From Paragordius varius (Eukaryota > Nematomorpha), in NCBI GenBank assembly GCA_964247055.1, contig OZ176054.1, positions 7,812,001-7,876,000 of the forward strand: a stretch of DNA of 64,000 nt. Direction: 5' to 3'. Each line of letters opens with the position of its first letter. Position 1 is the first letter of the stretch. The notes under the pieces are model-generated. The model had not been told where the DNA came from. It ran no database searches and was given only the letters and a program-made list of their open reading frames with translations. This document shows, one piece after another, positions 37,317 through 49,682 of the stretch. The position numbers were made by a program, and so were the translations under genes.

Positions 37317-39892
37317 AAATAATGCATCTCGAACAAACAAATGCATAAGTGCCCTGGAAAAAATTGCGACATTGCTTAAAACTCTGTTTGGATTGGATAT
37401 GTCAACTGTCATCAATGTTGAAAATGGTATTTATTATTTTGTTAAAATAGTATGGTGCGAAAATTCTCTCAGTTAATATTGTGAAATATATGATAAATTA
37501 AGTTAATTATATTTATGATTGTTTTTGTTTTAAGATAAAATGTTTTAAAATTAAATATATTTCCTTTTTAATAGATATTTAATTGTGAAATACATGATAA
37601 AATAAATTAATATTTATGATTATTTTTGTTTTAAGATAAAATTTTCTAAAATTAAATACAATTCCTTTTTATTAAATATTTAATTGTGAAATATATGAGA
37701 AATTAACTTAATATTTATGTGTTTTTTTGTTTTAAGATAAATCTTAAATATATTTCCTTTTTAATAAATAATTTAGCCATTTCAGACCCCAAAGTGGATA
37801 CTACACGCAGTTCTTTGGCTAAAAGATTGGGCTTATCACCATCCATTGAATCACTTTACAGGAAAGATAAATTGCAGGAGAACAATTATTTGTTACAATT
37901 GATAAAACAAAACATGAAACATTTTAAGGTAATTGAAGACAGGTTTTTGGTGTAAAAACCTTTGAATTTAACAATTTAGGGTATTTTTATATTCTACCAC
38001 ATATACTTAAATACTGGTTACCTATGAATTTAGTCATATTTAATTTTGTTTTTTTTATCAATAGCAAAAATTAATTTATAGGGTAGTTTTTTATAAATTG
38101 ATTCATAAGTTTTATGTAATGTATTTAGTTAAACATAAGCTACGAAGAAACAAACAAATGGCGTAAAAATCACACTGATATACCATTATTACATCCATTA
38201 AACAAAGGTACAACTGCCCGAACATTGAGTTTATGGTGTTTTAGCCCAAGTCATACGATGAAAGTTTTCTTATAAATTAATTTTTTTTATAATTAAGAAA
38301 ATTAAGATGTAGACACATAATTTTTAAAGGGCATATAAAAACTATTAGACCAGTATTTTTTCTTAAAGACAACCATAAAACACTATGGTTGTTATTTTAA
38401 GAAAAAAAATTTTTTTGTCTTTTAATTTACGTTTTGTCTTTAAAATTATAATCTTTACATAATATTCTAAAAATAATAAGTTATATTCGAAACTGATTTA
38501 GAATTTAGTGTCGATATATGGAATACATAGCATAATTTTGACATCGGGAACTTTGTCCCCACTAAATGCCTACTCCAAAGTCATGAATATCCCCTTTCCT
38601 ATAACGCTTGAGAATGGCCATATAATTAACATGGAAAAGCAAGTATATTTAGCTGGCCTATCTAATGGACCTGATGGGCAAACCCTGAATTCCAGTTATA
38701 AAAATCGGTATTACTTAATTTGCGATTCTGTATATTTAAATTAGTTTCATTTCTTTTTATATTTTCTCCAAAATACAAGCACTATAATTTGCGGGAACAC
38801 TCTCCAACAAAAAACCTTGTTAATTGGTATTTTTGTATTTTAAAAAATATTATATAGTAGAATTTTAAAAAATAGAAAAAAAATAAAATTTTTATAAATT
38901 GGTGATGTGGATAACATCTATTTTTTGCCCAATGGAAATCATTAAAATGGGATAATTGGATACTCTATATTTCCATTATTTTATTTTTTAAATTATTATA
39001 TATATTAGTCACAACGCTAAATATTTGCATTCATTGGGTATGACAATCCTTAACGTGTCTCGAATCGTGATGGGAGGCATATTGGTTTTCTTTCCATCTT
39101 ACGCACAAATGAACGTTTGCCTTGAGTTTTGGAGAAATCCGGAGAGCAACCTATTCAATAGTTTCGCTAAACTAAAGCCAGTCTACATTGAACCAAAATG
39201 TAATTTCTTTTAATTATAAAACTAATTTTTTAACGGTTTGCACAGGTTAATAAAATTATTATTATCATTAGATTTGTTAAAAAATGTTGGAAGAATTGAT
39301 GCGGAATCTAACACCGCCAAAAGCAAAAAAATATTTTTGTGACTCTAGATATCAGCATCTAAAACACATCTCATGCATGCTTTTCTATTAAATATTTGAG
39401 AATAAACTTGATGCATATACAACAAATTATAATGGTTAAAAAATATGTTTTATAAAGGGAAAAAATAATTGAAAGCTATCATGTAACAAATTATTTGTAA
39501 ATATTTGTCTTATCTAGCCAAACACGATTTAGCGAATGAAATTGAAGCTTACTATAGCACAATACAAGGATCAATAGCCTCTGAACAAAGCGCAGTAAGT
39601 AAACACTTCATATTTTAAAATATTATCATCAATATTTCACATTTTTTCATTTTAAAACTTATCAATTAATAAATATATTAACTTTTAACTATCCTTTAAA
39701 TTCACCCTAAATGATTATTTTTTAGACCAAATAAACCATAATTGAATGTAAATAATTGATTTTTTCCGTATGGTTTTTAGGGTATCATATAAAACTATTA
39801 TTTTTTATTATATTATATTGTTTTACTTTTTGATTTAATAATGTGTCAAATTTGAAAGTGAGTAAAAAAAGTCTTCACATAAAAAGATGCCT

Positions 39893-39928
<36 letters not shown>

Positions 39929-42900
39929 AAGATTTTCAAAAATTAGAGTTTAAATTATTTTTTCCTTAAAATAATCATTAAAGCATACAAAATCAGCCAT
40001 ACTCATGGCAGTTTGTCGAGGAAAGTTATCTGAAGGTTACGATTTCGCTGATACATATGCACGTGCCGTATTAATAGTTGGTATCCCATTTCCGGCCCGC
40101 GTTGATCCCAAAGTCAATCTCAAAATCCAATATCTCAATGAAAGGTATCAGGAGGAAAGAGTTAATAGGTAACGAACTAACTAATTTGTACAAATTTTTC
40201 ATTTTTGTAATAAGTATTTATATATAAGTAGGATCTAAAAGTAAATAAATTATGATAGCTTCTTGTTAGCGTATAACATTTTTGATAAATATATTTACAA
40301 AATACATAAACACTAATAAAATAAAATTTTCAAGTGATAAATACATTTTCTTTATAATTAATTTTAATCAAATTTGACAATTATTTTACGAAAAATTTGC
40401 ATCTAATTTTAATATGTGTTAGAGCTAAAATTGGAATTGATACTGGTGATATGAATGGTATTGATGGAAATACCTGGTATAAATTAGAAGCGGATCGCGC
40501 AATTAACCAAGCGATAGGTCGGGTCATTCGCCATAAACTCGATTATGGGGCCATTTTATTGTGTGATGAACGCTTTTCTCAACAAGCCTTACTCAATGCA
40601 AATAGGAACAATACTAATCAATATTCTCAAACTAGCTCTCTTGTACATGGGTAGTTTAATTTATTTAACTTAGCACGATAATTTTGTTGTTTTAGTATTT
40701 TTTAGATATATGGACTGGTTTTTTCATTTATATATTTGGGTTTAGGGCGAGCTTGCTTTTCAATAATATATTTGGGGAAAAAATAAAATCTGTCATATAT
40801 CAACATTTTAACTAGAAATCTAAGTTATGTCCCAGTATTTTTTATAAATATAATGATGAGTATTATTTGGAAGGCAAAACCTTCGCTGTTTTAATTCCAA
40901 TTTTATACCAAATTTGATTCCAAATATATAATTAGATCAAAAGCATCCTACCCTGGGCTACCTCAATGGTTAAAATCTTACATGAAACATCCCTCTAACA
41001 TGGGCCAAGTTTTGTCTGAACTCCGTGCATTTTTTCAAATCGCTATTCGAGATTATGGGTTGATTGATATGAAATGTGGCAATAAAAAGCTTGATGAGGG
41101 CAAGAAACAACAAAAATCTCATAAAAATAAAGATACAGCCATATCTTTTTCTTCACCCTCCGCACGGAAATGGATAAAAGATTGTAATTAGTTATATTAT
41201 ACTTTAATTGCAATTTTATATTTAATCACTGTGTGTACAAAATATGGGACACCTCCTTTCTTAATAATAACTTTTTTAATAGGCAATGCCTATTAACTAA
41301 ATATTGATCATGCACTTTTCAGATGTTTAAATAAGGTTAATAGGCAACGCCTATTAACACTTCGATTCAAATTGGTGTATCTAGATACTCCAGACTAAAT
41401 TTAAGTTAATATTTTAAAAAACTACTGAAGGAATCGGTACCAATTTAAATTTATACTTCCTAATAAAAATTATATAAATAAACTAAAATATCTAAATAAA
41501 ATTTCGTTTTGAAAAAAAAGTTCCATACTACTTCGACGCCATTTTTATTTTTGCAAAATATCATGTTTATTTAAATTTAAAGGTAAATGTAAAGCTAATT
41601 TTTTTATATTATCACGTCTAACATTGATAGAAATAGAAAAAGTGGTTTATTTTGCATTATTTTTCAATTTGGCCAATCCACACATGTTAGGTTGACTAAA
41701 TTTTTACCTTTGGGTTTTACCTAAAAATAGGTAGTATCAAGTATATTAGAATGAATTTTTCATATATTCCGGTTTATCAATGTTATATCAGTGCAAATTT
41801 TTTCCATGATTTCGATTCCTTCCATATTTTATAACGTATTTAATTATAAATAGGTTTGGGGTATTCAACTACCCCAATTTGAATCGAAGGACTGAAATAA
41901 ATGTATTGTATCCAAGTGTTAACTAAATAGCCCATGTTGTTGATCATGCATTCAGTTTTCGGATGTTTAAATAAGGTCCTAGTTTTAAAGTTATAATTGT
42001 TATAAATTGAATTAAATTTCACTTAAGCTAATTTTTTGTGGGTACAAACCAGGTGACTCACTAAAAAAATTTAAAAAGCCACATAAAATACTTTTCTTAC
42101 CTTAAGGGCCGAATACCGACAAATATTGCCTGCCTATCTGTTTGACACATAAGCCGATATTTATACCTTTAAATAAGCACAACAACAAAAATAAATAATT
42201 AAAAATCAAAACATAAAAAATTAGATGTAGAATGATATCATATATTATTGGGAAAAAGCTGAATCTTATTTTATAAAAAATTTTAGTATTATTAAAAAAG
42301 ACGAAATCGAAAGGGTGAGCAGAAATATTTTTTATCAGTTTTTATTATTATATTTTATAAAATCTTAAATAGATTGCACTACATATGATCATTTATAAAA
42401 TTGTAAATTAAAATTTTCATAATTTATTTATTTTCTTTCTTTCTTGTTTTTTTAGATAAGAGGATCAAAAACTCTCCAATTAAACATGAATCGACACCTG
42501 AATTATTGGAAAGCAAAAATCATATTTTGTCACAATATACCGGTAAATATATAACTCATTATAATATCTTAAATTTATTTATATACATGTATTTAATTCG
42601 TTAGATAAATCAGACACCGAATCATTTTATTCTATTCCTCTCGAATCTTCCCAACAAAAAATGATGGGCAAAATAAACCCAAATTCTAGTCCCGATAAAA
42701 TGGATGATTGCATTGAACAGCGTAAACCCAATACTTTAAATAGGTCTAATTCATCTCAAAGTTTCCTAGCCACTAACAAAAAATCATCTTCTTTTCCAAC
42801 AACTGTTTTATCCCAGCTGTATAATGAACCCAATCGTATCGATCAATTACAAAAAGATTTGATACAAAATCGTTTTAATGCTATGATTGCAGAATCAGAA

Positions 42901-44380
42901 TACATAGATAATAATTGTAGTGAAACTACAAAAAATCCATTTTTTACGAGTGCATTACGCGCCATTGAACAAGAGGAAGCTAGGATAGGTCATAAACTCC
43001 CATGCATGAACGATGTTTTATCAAAGTCTGATCTGTTTAAAGATATGGTGTTACCCCAAAATAATTGTTGTAAATCGCCAGAAATAGCGAATTTGGTGGA
43101 TAATAAAACTAATAAAGCAAATTCACCTTTATTTACGGGGACAACTGTACCCGTTATCAATAATATGTGCAATAAAATAAATGTGATTAATACGACCGTT
43201 AATTTGAACGGTAAAACAGAATCATCACCAATGATAAATGGAACAAAAGCCGAGACAATTACTTACAAAAGCAATGGTATAACATCCTGTAAAAATAATG
43301 TTTTAAATAGCAACCTAAAAACTAAAACTATAAGCACAATTGATCTCTGTAACACTACTGATGATATTGTAGCCGAAAATATACAAAAACTCGATTGCAT
43401 ACCAAAAAACAAGAATGTTACGGATACTGAGGATTTGGCATTAAATGTACTAAAAAATAGTTTACACCAAAATTATTTATCGCCTAATAACACGAATATT
43501 AAAACAATATCTGCAAATATCCAAATTAGGGAATTCAAAAATATTTCCCATTTCTTGGGACATTGCAAAAAAGCTTTACACACCAACCTTGACAATTATT
43601 ACGTCCTTTGTGAAACGCTGAAAAAATACAGGTAAAAATTTCTGGTTTTTCAAATTATAACATTTACTTTTAAAACTATTTTAATATAATTATATATTTA
43701 AAAATATATTTTAGCCGTGTGAAAAGTATATTAACCTTCATACAATCTATCAATCGAATATTTGAACTAAATCCCGAACACCTAGACATTGTTTATTTCA
43801 TTTACAAAAGGTAGGTACGGTTATAAACATTTCATCAAAGAAAAATCCAATTATTTTTTGATTTAATCATTATTATTATTATAGCGTTATAATACCCGAA
43901 CATAAAACACCTTTTCGCAATCAATGTTTACTCCTATATGACGCTTTTGATAAATTATCTCATACATCTGACTTCAATGAATCAAGCCAATCATCTAGTT
44001 CTACTAGGAAATCATCGATTTCAACTCTGAGCAGTTTAAACAATGTATCACATCATTTATCATCGTTGGAGAATTCAAAATATTTCAAACCGAAATCAGA
44101 ATTGCGCTTGGGAAATGATGCTAAACAACAAAATAATTTACTAAACAATTATAAAGTTAGGCAAACAAATAAAAATTCAACTCCTAATATATTAAATGCT
44201 CGGACTGTTAATGATCCCAACATAGCGGTTGATTTAAAAGCTAAACTCATGTACAGGGAACAAAGAAAAGCCCGTTTTGAAAAAGCAGCCACCATCAACA
44301 AAAAGTTAAAAAATGCTGATATTTTATTATCAAATCAGCAAACACTTTTAACCCATTTCAAATCAACCAAACCAAATTAA
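32359..44380 (+). CDS. RTEL1: RTEL1, iron-sulfur DNA helicase, complete
   Basis: Nuclear superfamily 2 helicase that unwinds D-loops, T-loops and G-quadruplexes. Twenty exons: 32359-32491, 32554-32923, 33204-33490, 33756-33847, 35058-35356, 35801-35987, 36496-36625, 37316-37426, 37777-37928, 38129-38263, 38502-38707, 39009-39199, 39518-39594, 39984-40168, 40423-40650, 40936-41183, 42456-42542, 42605-43631, 43715-43810 and 43885-44380. Total 4737 bp, 1578 aa. FPYKPYDCQ and Walker A SPTGTGKT (40-47) open it. Fe-S cysteines are 118, 136, 145 and 201. DEAH is 287-290; later motifs are LTSGTLSPL and QAIGRVIRH. Exons 18-20 encode a long low-complexity linker, one helical harmonin-N-like domain (about 1350-1420) and a C-terminal PIP-box-like QTLLTHF. 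A RING domain is not seen. DDX11 or FANCJ are excluded by the RTEL1-type N terminus. The exon 16-17 junction (donor GTAATTAG at 41184) is the least certain. Confidence 0.95.
34335..35039. repeat. 21-bp minisatellite with an inverted partner in RTEL1 intron 4
   Basis: Ten units of 21 bp (core TTCAAGGACCAACTTGAA plus NTG) run from 34830 to 35039. Four more units lie inverted at 34335-34419, including the flanking GTGCAAATGGTATA. The two blocks could pair in the transcript. The array is open in the RTEL1 frame and reads as heptads ([21 protein letters not shown]), joined without a stop to exon 5. It is assigned to the intron because EAHNIEK of exon 4 continues directly into VCEEAAS of exon 5, as in the family. 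Confidence 0.8.
37273..37314. repeat. (TA)n tract forming the 3' end of RTEL1 intron 7
   Basis: About 20 TA repeats run straight into the acceptor TATATAG at 37311-37315, with no pyrimidine tract. The exon that follows (37316-37426) is required for the frame. Similar TA tracts occur at about 1400, 34234, 39893, 54275, 55995, 57555 and 63676. Confidence 0.8.
41358..41918. mobile_element. TTAA-flanked MITE, copy 2 (opposite orientation)
   Basis: TTAA at 41354-41357, then CACTTCGATTCAAATTGG. The right end is GTATCCAAGTG followed by TTAA at 41919-41922. It lies in RTEL1 intron 16 and is 561 bp. A roughly 45-bp segment (TTGATCATGCA..GATGTTTAAATAAGG) occurs on both sides, at about 41305-41335 and 41940-41977. 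AATAGGC..GCCTATT palindromes precede the left end, suggesting an older local duplication. Confidence 0.78.
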
Positions 44381-44493
44381 ATGACTATGTGTTAGATCGG
44401 ATGTATAAACTCATTATTTATTGTATACTTATAAATAAATTATTATTATACTTATTTATATATGTACATATGGTTTGGGGTAAGGGAATCAAA

Positions 44494-45844
44494 CTAAGGT
44501 GATTTCGTAGTATTTTTAATGGCTTCCATGGTTTTCTTAAATTGTTCATTGTCTTTCATTAGTTTTTGGAAGTCGGATTTTAAGTTCTCTAGATCTTTGA
44601 CTGAATCAGAATTTATTTTTTTGACCTGTTCTATTTCGGTTTTTAATGTTTCATTCTTTGATTTCATTTCATCCCCTTGTTTCTTTTTCAATTCAAGATT
44701 CACTAATGTTTTTCGATTGCTTGATTCCACCTATGTTTGTGAATAAATTGATTTTTTAATAATCATTATTATATAATTAATTTAAGATTTGACCTGATTT
44801 GTAGTTTTTTAATTTTCGATTTTTGGATAGAAAAATTCACCAGTATAAGCCAAAAAAATTGGGGGTCAGTTTGCATATAAGAAAAATAAACCCTAATAAT
44901 TGCCTAAAAGTCATCAGCTATTTTTTTTAATTTTTTACATAATCTAAGATACAAAATGGCTAAAACTCTGTAAGCCAATAGATTATGATGGCATAAATTT
45001 GTATGCTTTTTATAAAGTAGTGTCTAAAATGCAAAAATCAGTTGTTTTGATTCTAATGTCTTCAATAAAATCTGGTGAAAATTTGTTTAATAGGGTTGTA
45101 AAAATTAAATACTTGAATAAAGTATAAGTTTTGTGTTAAAACGCTTTTATGCACACTGGCTCCCCTTAACTTCTTGCATAAAAAACAGGCGATTAACCCG
45201 TTAGGTCCCTGAGATGGAATATTAAAAAATGTTTTTTTACAATACATTAACAAAACATTTTATTAATAATATAGTACAGTTATTATACATTTTAGGTATA
45301 TATATTTTTATACTTTTTTCTATTATAATAAAATGTTATAATTTAAATTGAAGGGCTTTATAAAATCTATCGAATTCAGGCTAACAATAAACCTAATAGA
45401 AATAAGCCAACCGTAACTATTTCGCTTGCATTAGAAACTCTTTTGAATAATTGAGAATTGGAAATATATCTTTATGTAATTATTTCAGGTGCAGACTTTA
45501 AATCTGTGGTAATTAAACTGTGGCCTATGGGGCCCTAAAAGTACCTTCTTATAGCTCTTAATTATTTCATAAATTATTTGATGTATTTATTTTGAATTCA
45601 AATATAGGCAAATGTTTCAAGCAGTTATGAAATTTTGATCGGTATTACATGGTGCAAGGCCCTTGTGAGACAAGATAAATATTGTTTGTGGCCCTTTATT
45701 TTTGGTGAGTGCTACACTGCTTTAAACATAAAACGCATTTTGTAAAATAAAAATTTTTACTGTGGATACTTTTCGACATGAGCTATACCAACCTGCAGCT
45801 GTTGCAATTGCTACTGCCGCGGCCCCGATTGTTAGGGGATCCAT
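44494..45844 (-). CDS. Small membrane-anchored coiled-coil protein, unknown
   Basis: Two exons, 45844-45770 and 44730-44494, joined in phase 0 across a 1039-nt intron, give 103 aa. The N-terminal 20 residues (MDPLTIGAAAVAIATAAGWY) are an Ala/Ile/Val-rich hydrophobic helix that could be a signal anchor. The rest is a charged coiled coil (for example KKKQGDEMKSKNETLKTEIE, later DLENLKSDFQKLMKDNEQFK) ending in KNTTKSP. I do not recognise the family. The C-terminal coil recalls BCAP31-type tails, but the three-helix BCAP31 membrane part is absent. It would sit with the coil in the cytosol if it is a signal anchor without cleavage. It is convergent with RTEL1 (113 bp between stops) and divergent from the MSP gene. 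The intron contains a possible degraded hAT-like piece (about 45500-45718). The exon join is inferred from phase. Confidence 0.6.
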
Positions 45845-46126
45845 AAAAGTTCCGAAATCATTGAAAATGAGCTTTTGAAATATCCAAAAAATTAATCACC
45901 CTAAATATATATATTTAAAAGAATAGATTTGGAATGATTATAACAAAAATTAATAAAAAAAAAACATACCATTTAAATAAATTTAATTATACACAGTAAT
46001 GCTAAGTTTAAATAATTGAAACAATAAAACTAATATTAACAATCATTTGAATATTCACTAACTTAAATGTTAATGCTGATTATTGTATAAAATATATTGG
46101 TTTGCATATAGCAAACATACATATAT

Positions 46127-47086
46127 ATGCAAGATTTCCTTTGTATAAAACCGTACGGTGAATTAATTTTTAAACGTCGTTACAAGGGTCAAAAATACAG
46201 CAAACATCTAACTTTCATCAATAAAACTAAAGAAATTCTTATATTTTATTGTCAATTAGAGGATGAACCATGGACCCATTCTATCAGCATTGAACCACAT
46301 TGTAGTTTTTTGGCACCGACAGAGGGGAAAAAAATAGTAATAAATTTTCGACTCCGAGATAAAACTATATCCGACTCAATCAAAGTGTTGAAAACGAAAT
46401 TAAACATTACGCTAATAAAATCGATTACAGACGATCCCTGTTTTTTGGAGGAAAGTAGCCCCCTTACAGAAAATAAACCTTCATTAAAATCCTTATATAC
46501 CGAACAATTTGGGGATGAAGTGCGTAGGTGTGAAAAACACATAATAATTTACAATACCATCAAAGAAAATTATACTTTACATGAGAGAGACGATGGATAC
46601 ATGATGGACAAAACAAAAAAGTCCACATCACCCAACGATGATAGTGATGAAAACTGTATGGTTCACAGAAAAAATGAATGGGGTGCAAAAAAGGGCAAAA
46701 TCCGACCCAAAGGTGCGGAACAAAACTTTTTACTTGGGCAAGAGTACAAACTGTTACAACGCGAAAATGTTAACATAACTAAACTCAAGGGGGAATTGGA
46801 AAAAAGTGTGAGATGTGAAACCGATCTCACCCAATTCAGGGCAAATATGAAGCGTTTCAATGTACTCTTAACATGTTTCATGGTGTTGGCAATAATTATC
46901 ATGGGTTACGTGTTTGGCCATGGGATTAAATACGTACTCTATCTCACTCATTTAGTTGAGTGGCCCAGTGATTTCCCATGCAGATCATCCACCAATTATG
47001 ACATGGGGTGTGCCACTGATGGTTTTCCATACGGATATCCGAGCACTTACTTACGATACCCATTTAATTGGCTACGATTTATATGA
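46127..47086 (+). CDS. Tail-anchored MSP-domain protein, VAP-like, single exon
   Basis: An uninterrupted 319-aa reading frame. Residues about 4-97 look like an MSP (major sperm protein) beta-sandwich: GELIFKRRYKGQKYSKHLTF, then INKTKEILIFYCQL, with IEPHCSFLAPTEGKKIVINF filling the place of VAP's PNSGIIDPGS segment. Residues 98-195 are polar and low in complexity. A probable coiled coil spans about 200-240, then a hydrophobic helix about 245-273, then a 46-residue Cys/Tyr/Pro-rich tail. This is the VAP layout, except that true VAPs end just after the membrane helix, so the tail is unusual. It stands directly upstream of a second MSP gene in the same orientation (543 bp), suggesting tandem duplication. 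Lack of introns in an intron-rich genome also allows a retrocopy, but no poly(A) tract or flanking duplication was seen. Role in ER contact sites is inferred. Confidence 0.72.
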   Translation: MQDFLCIKPYGELIFKRRYKGQKYSKHLTFINKTKEILIFYCQLEDEPWTHSISIEPHCSFLAPTEGKKIVINFRLRDKTISDSIKVLKTKLNITLIKSITDDPCFLEESSPLTENKPSLKSLYTEQFGDEVRRCEKHIIIYNTIKENYTLHERDDGYMMDKTKKSTSPNDDSDENCMVHRKNEWGAKKGKIRPKGAEQNFLLGQEYKLLQRENVNITKLKGELEKSVRCETDLTQFRANMKRFNVLLTCFMVLAIIIMGYVFGHGIKYVLYLTHLVEWPSDFPCRSSTNYDMGCATDGFPYGYPSTYLRYPFNWLRFI

Positions 47087-47629
47087 GATGAGACTGACAA
47101 TAAAAATATGTTATACATACCATTTTAACCTTGATAAATTTACAGTTATATATATGAAAAACAATTTAATCTTATGATACAATTTGTGACATGTGTAAAT
47201 AACAAATAAATACAGGATGCTATTAGCTATTATTAGTACAAAACTAAATGATCCATTAACAACACAGGTTTAAAAAGCGTGCGCGCGTGAATTTCTACTA
47301 CTTGAGCGTAAAAGTGTTTATTGTTCTGATTTCTATAACACGGACCTTGTAAATTTTAAAGGCATTGAATAGTTTTCATGCTTTAAAATACACATATATA
47401 TTTGTGCCAAATAGTATACTATAGCTGATTTAATAACAATTATAGCATTATAGTATTAACAATCTATATGACGCAATCTGATTCAGTTAAAATGCAATAA
47501 ATATATATTTTTAATGTTTTTTTGAAACGTAAAACTAAATTTACTATTTATTTTATTTTTTCTATGGATATTATTGTTATTACTGATTTGGACCTTATCA
47601 ATAAATGAAACATTGTTTGCAAAGGCAAA
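47087..47629. other. Spacer between the two MSP-domain genes
   Basis: AT-rich and without a recognisable gene or repeat. It should contain the 3' end of the first and the promoter of the second gene. A GTGCGCGCG run at about 47279-47287 stands out in composition only. Confidence 0.5.
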
Positions 47630-49682
47630 ATGTCATATAGCAAACCGGAAACACTTATTACCATAGATCCTGAACAGTATGTTAATATTAAGGGTCCATT
47701 TTCAGAACCTCAGAAAAGTTCAGTTACCGTAAAAAATGTGATATCAGACATAGTTGCATTCAAAATTGTAACGAATGATCCCACTAACATAGAATTCGAC
47801 CCTCAAGCCGGTATTCTTTTACCAAATCAAACCAAAGTGATTGGTATTGTGTTTGGCCCATGTGATTATGAGGAGGATATGAAACAATCCATTAGATTTG
47901 TCATTTCCGCCATGATAATAAGTCAAGAGCAAAACGACAAAACAGCCGATGTTTGGAGCAGTGCAAACACAGTTAAAAATATAACGGAACAAATACTAAC
48001 CGTTGTTCTAAAACCTGACTCAAGTGATTTAACTTCACCGAAGAAAAAAAAGTATAAAGCCTCTGAAAAATTGACAGTTTCCTCTCATGATGATGATAAG
48101 ACTTCACTTGGTTCCCTTTCCCCCATCATCTTTGATCAGCCTTTGCCACGTAAATTCGACGCAAAAAGCAGGTTTTTGCATAAATTTTATTATTTTATAC
48201 GTTTATTATTTAAAATTACAAGTCATACTTTTAATTTGTTTATGATTTTTTTTCTGATGAATCGGTTATAATTGGAATTTTTTATTAAAAGAAATTATGA
48301 AGGTGAAATTCGGTATTTCAACACAAATCATATTTAAAATATTGGGTCGATTGCATAACCAAGCTATTTTTGATCATAAATATAAGATTTCCCATTTTAC
48401 TTTGATCTACCATCATTGTATAGGTTGTATATAACTATTTCCTTAGTTATCTTTCTATATTTATTATTTATAACCGTTCAAGCTGTAGTCTTGTAATTAT
48501 ACTCTATTTCATTTTCTATCCCTAAATGAAGGTTAAAAAATGGCATTTAATTGATTAATTCAAAAATTTTTTAGGTGTAAGTTGAACTACATAGGTTGAG
48601 ATATTCGATGTTTTTATATATCTATTAGAGTTATTTTAATTCTATCGCATAAATTAGCGCTATTTACCAGGAATTGAAACGGAAACCGTTTTCTCCTTGC
48701 TTTCGACTTTGATTTTGACTCCATTTCAAAAAATGGTTTCGGACATACTGTAAGAGTTTCCAACTCGTGTTTGCGCCTAAAAGTTTTGGTTCGGTTTTAT
48801 TGTTTTTTATGGTTATAATTTAGGATTGTTTTAAACTTACATATGGACAAATTATTACAATTATTTTATAGTCATAAAAATATTAAAGTGTATATGCTAC
48901 AAAAATTATTGTACACTCTTTTTGTGTGAAAAATTGAAAAATTCTGAGATGCATGCATTTAAAATAAAAATTTATATTCTAATATGGTTAACATATTATT
49001 TGTCATTTTTACGAAGCGTTTTATACCTTAGTTCTAGTTCCGCAAGCGGTGACAGAATCGATTAGATCTGTTTTTTGTTTCTAAAGACTTAATTATGGAT
49101 CAAAATAGAATGCTTATGGTTTTAATATATCGCATTCATCAAAAATTTAATATTTATGAAGGTGCACCCATTACTTTACTAAAAACAACGTGGCATATGC
49201 CATATTTGTGCTGACAAGCACCAATTAATTTTACCTCTTCTCCATCCTCATTTATTGGTGTGAGGAACGGAATATTTATTGTAATATGTCAAATATTATC
49301 TCTATGTTGTTTATAATTTACATGCAAAATTAATTATTTGCGATTCAAATAAAAATATAAAAATAAATGATCATATAATATTAATCGTACGATTCATTCC
49401 ATTAGGTCTGCGGATCCGAATGAACTCAAAAAAACAATCGAATTTACCGATAAAGAGCTTGAAATAGCTAAACAAGAATATGCGAAACTAAGGAGACACC
49501 ACAGCAAAACGGATAAGGCTAAGAAAAGTCTTGAAGCCGACTACAAAGCCCGATTGAAAGATAGCATCAAAAATAAAATTCAGACCATGTATGGAATTCA
49601 AATTTTTACGCTCACCTGTCTCATCGTTTTTATTAGTTACTACATTCACAATTTTGTCATGAAATACGTGGAGCACACGTAA
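47630..49682 (+). CDS. VAP-family ER tether (MSP domain, coiled coil, tail anchor), complete
   Basis: Two exons, 47630-48171 and 49406-49682, phase 2, 819 bp, 272 aa. VAPs are ER tail-anchored receptors that bind FFAT-motif proteins at membrane contact sites. The MSP domain (residues about 8-130) shows ITIDPEQYVNIKGPFSEPQK, matching the FKGPFTD strand, then FDPQAGILLPNQTKV in place of VRPNSGIIDPGS. A basic KKKKYK linker follows. Exon 2 is mostly coiled coil (about 185-235), then a membrane helix (about 243-262, IQIFTLTCLIVFISYYI) and a short luminal end. The FFAT-contacting Lys-x-Met of human VAPA (K94, M96) appears as Arg-Phe-Val (89-91) here, so peptide specificity may differ. The intron is 1234 nt with nothing recognised in it. 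An AATAAA lies about 45 bp after the stop. Confidence 0.88.

Noticed and set aside
32359-44380. DDX11 (CHL1) instead of RTEL1
   Set aside because: The same Fe-S helicase family, but the N terminus, QLCIHP and CPYY contexts and the harmonin-like/PIP tail follow RTEL1.
45480-45720. Third hAT-like element
   Set aside because: One end resembles CAGTGTAGCACTCACC, but the opposite end and a target duplication could not be fixed; mentioned only in the host intron.
44494-45844. BCAP31 homologue
   Set aside because: The C-terminal coil is similar in character, but there is a single N-terminal hydrophobic helix and the length is 103 aa rather than about 245.
46127-47086. Processed retrocopy of the downstream VAP gene
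   Set aside because: Sequence is too different from the neighbour, and no poly(A) tract or flanking direct repeats were seen; tandem divergence fits as well.
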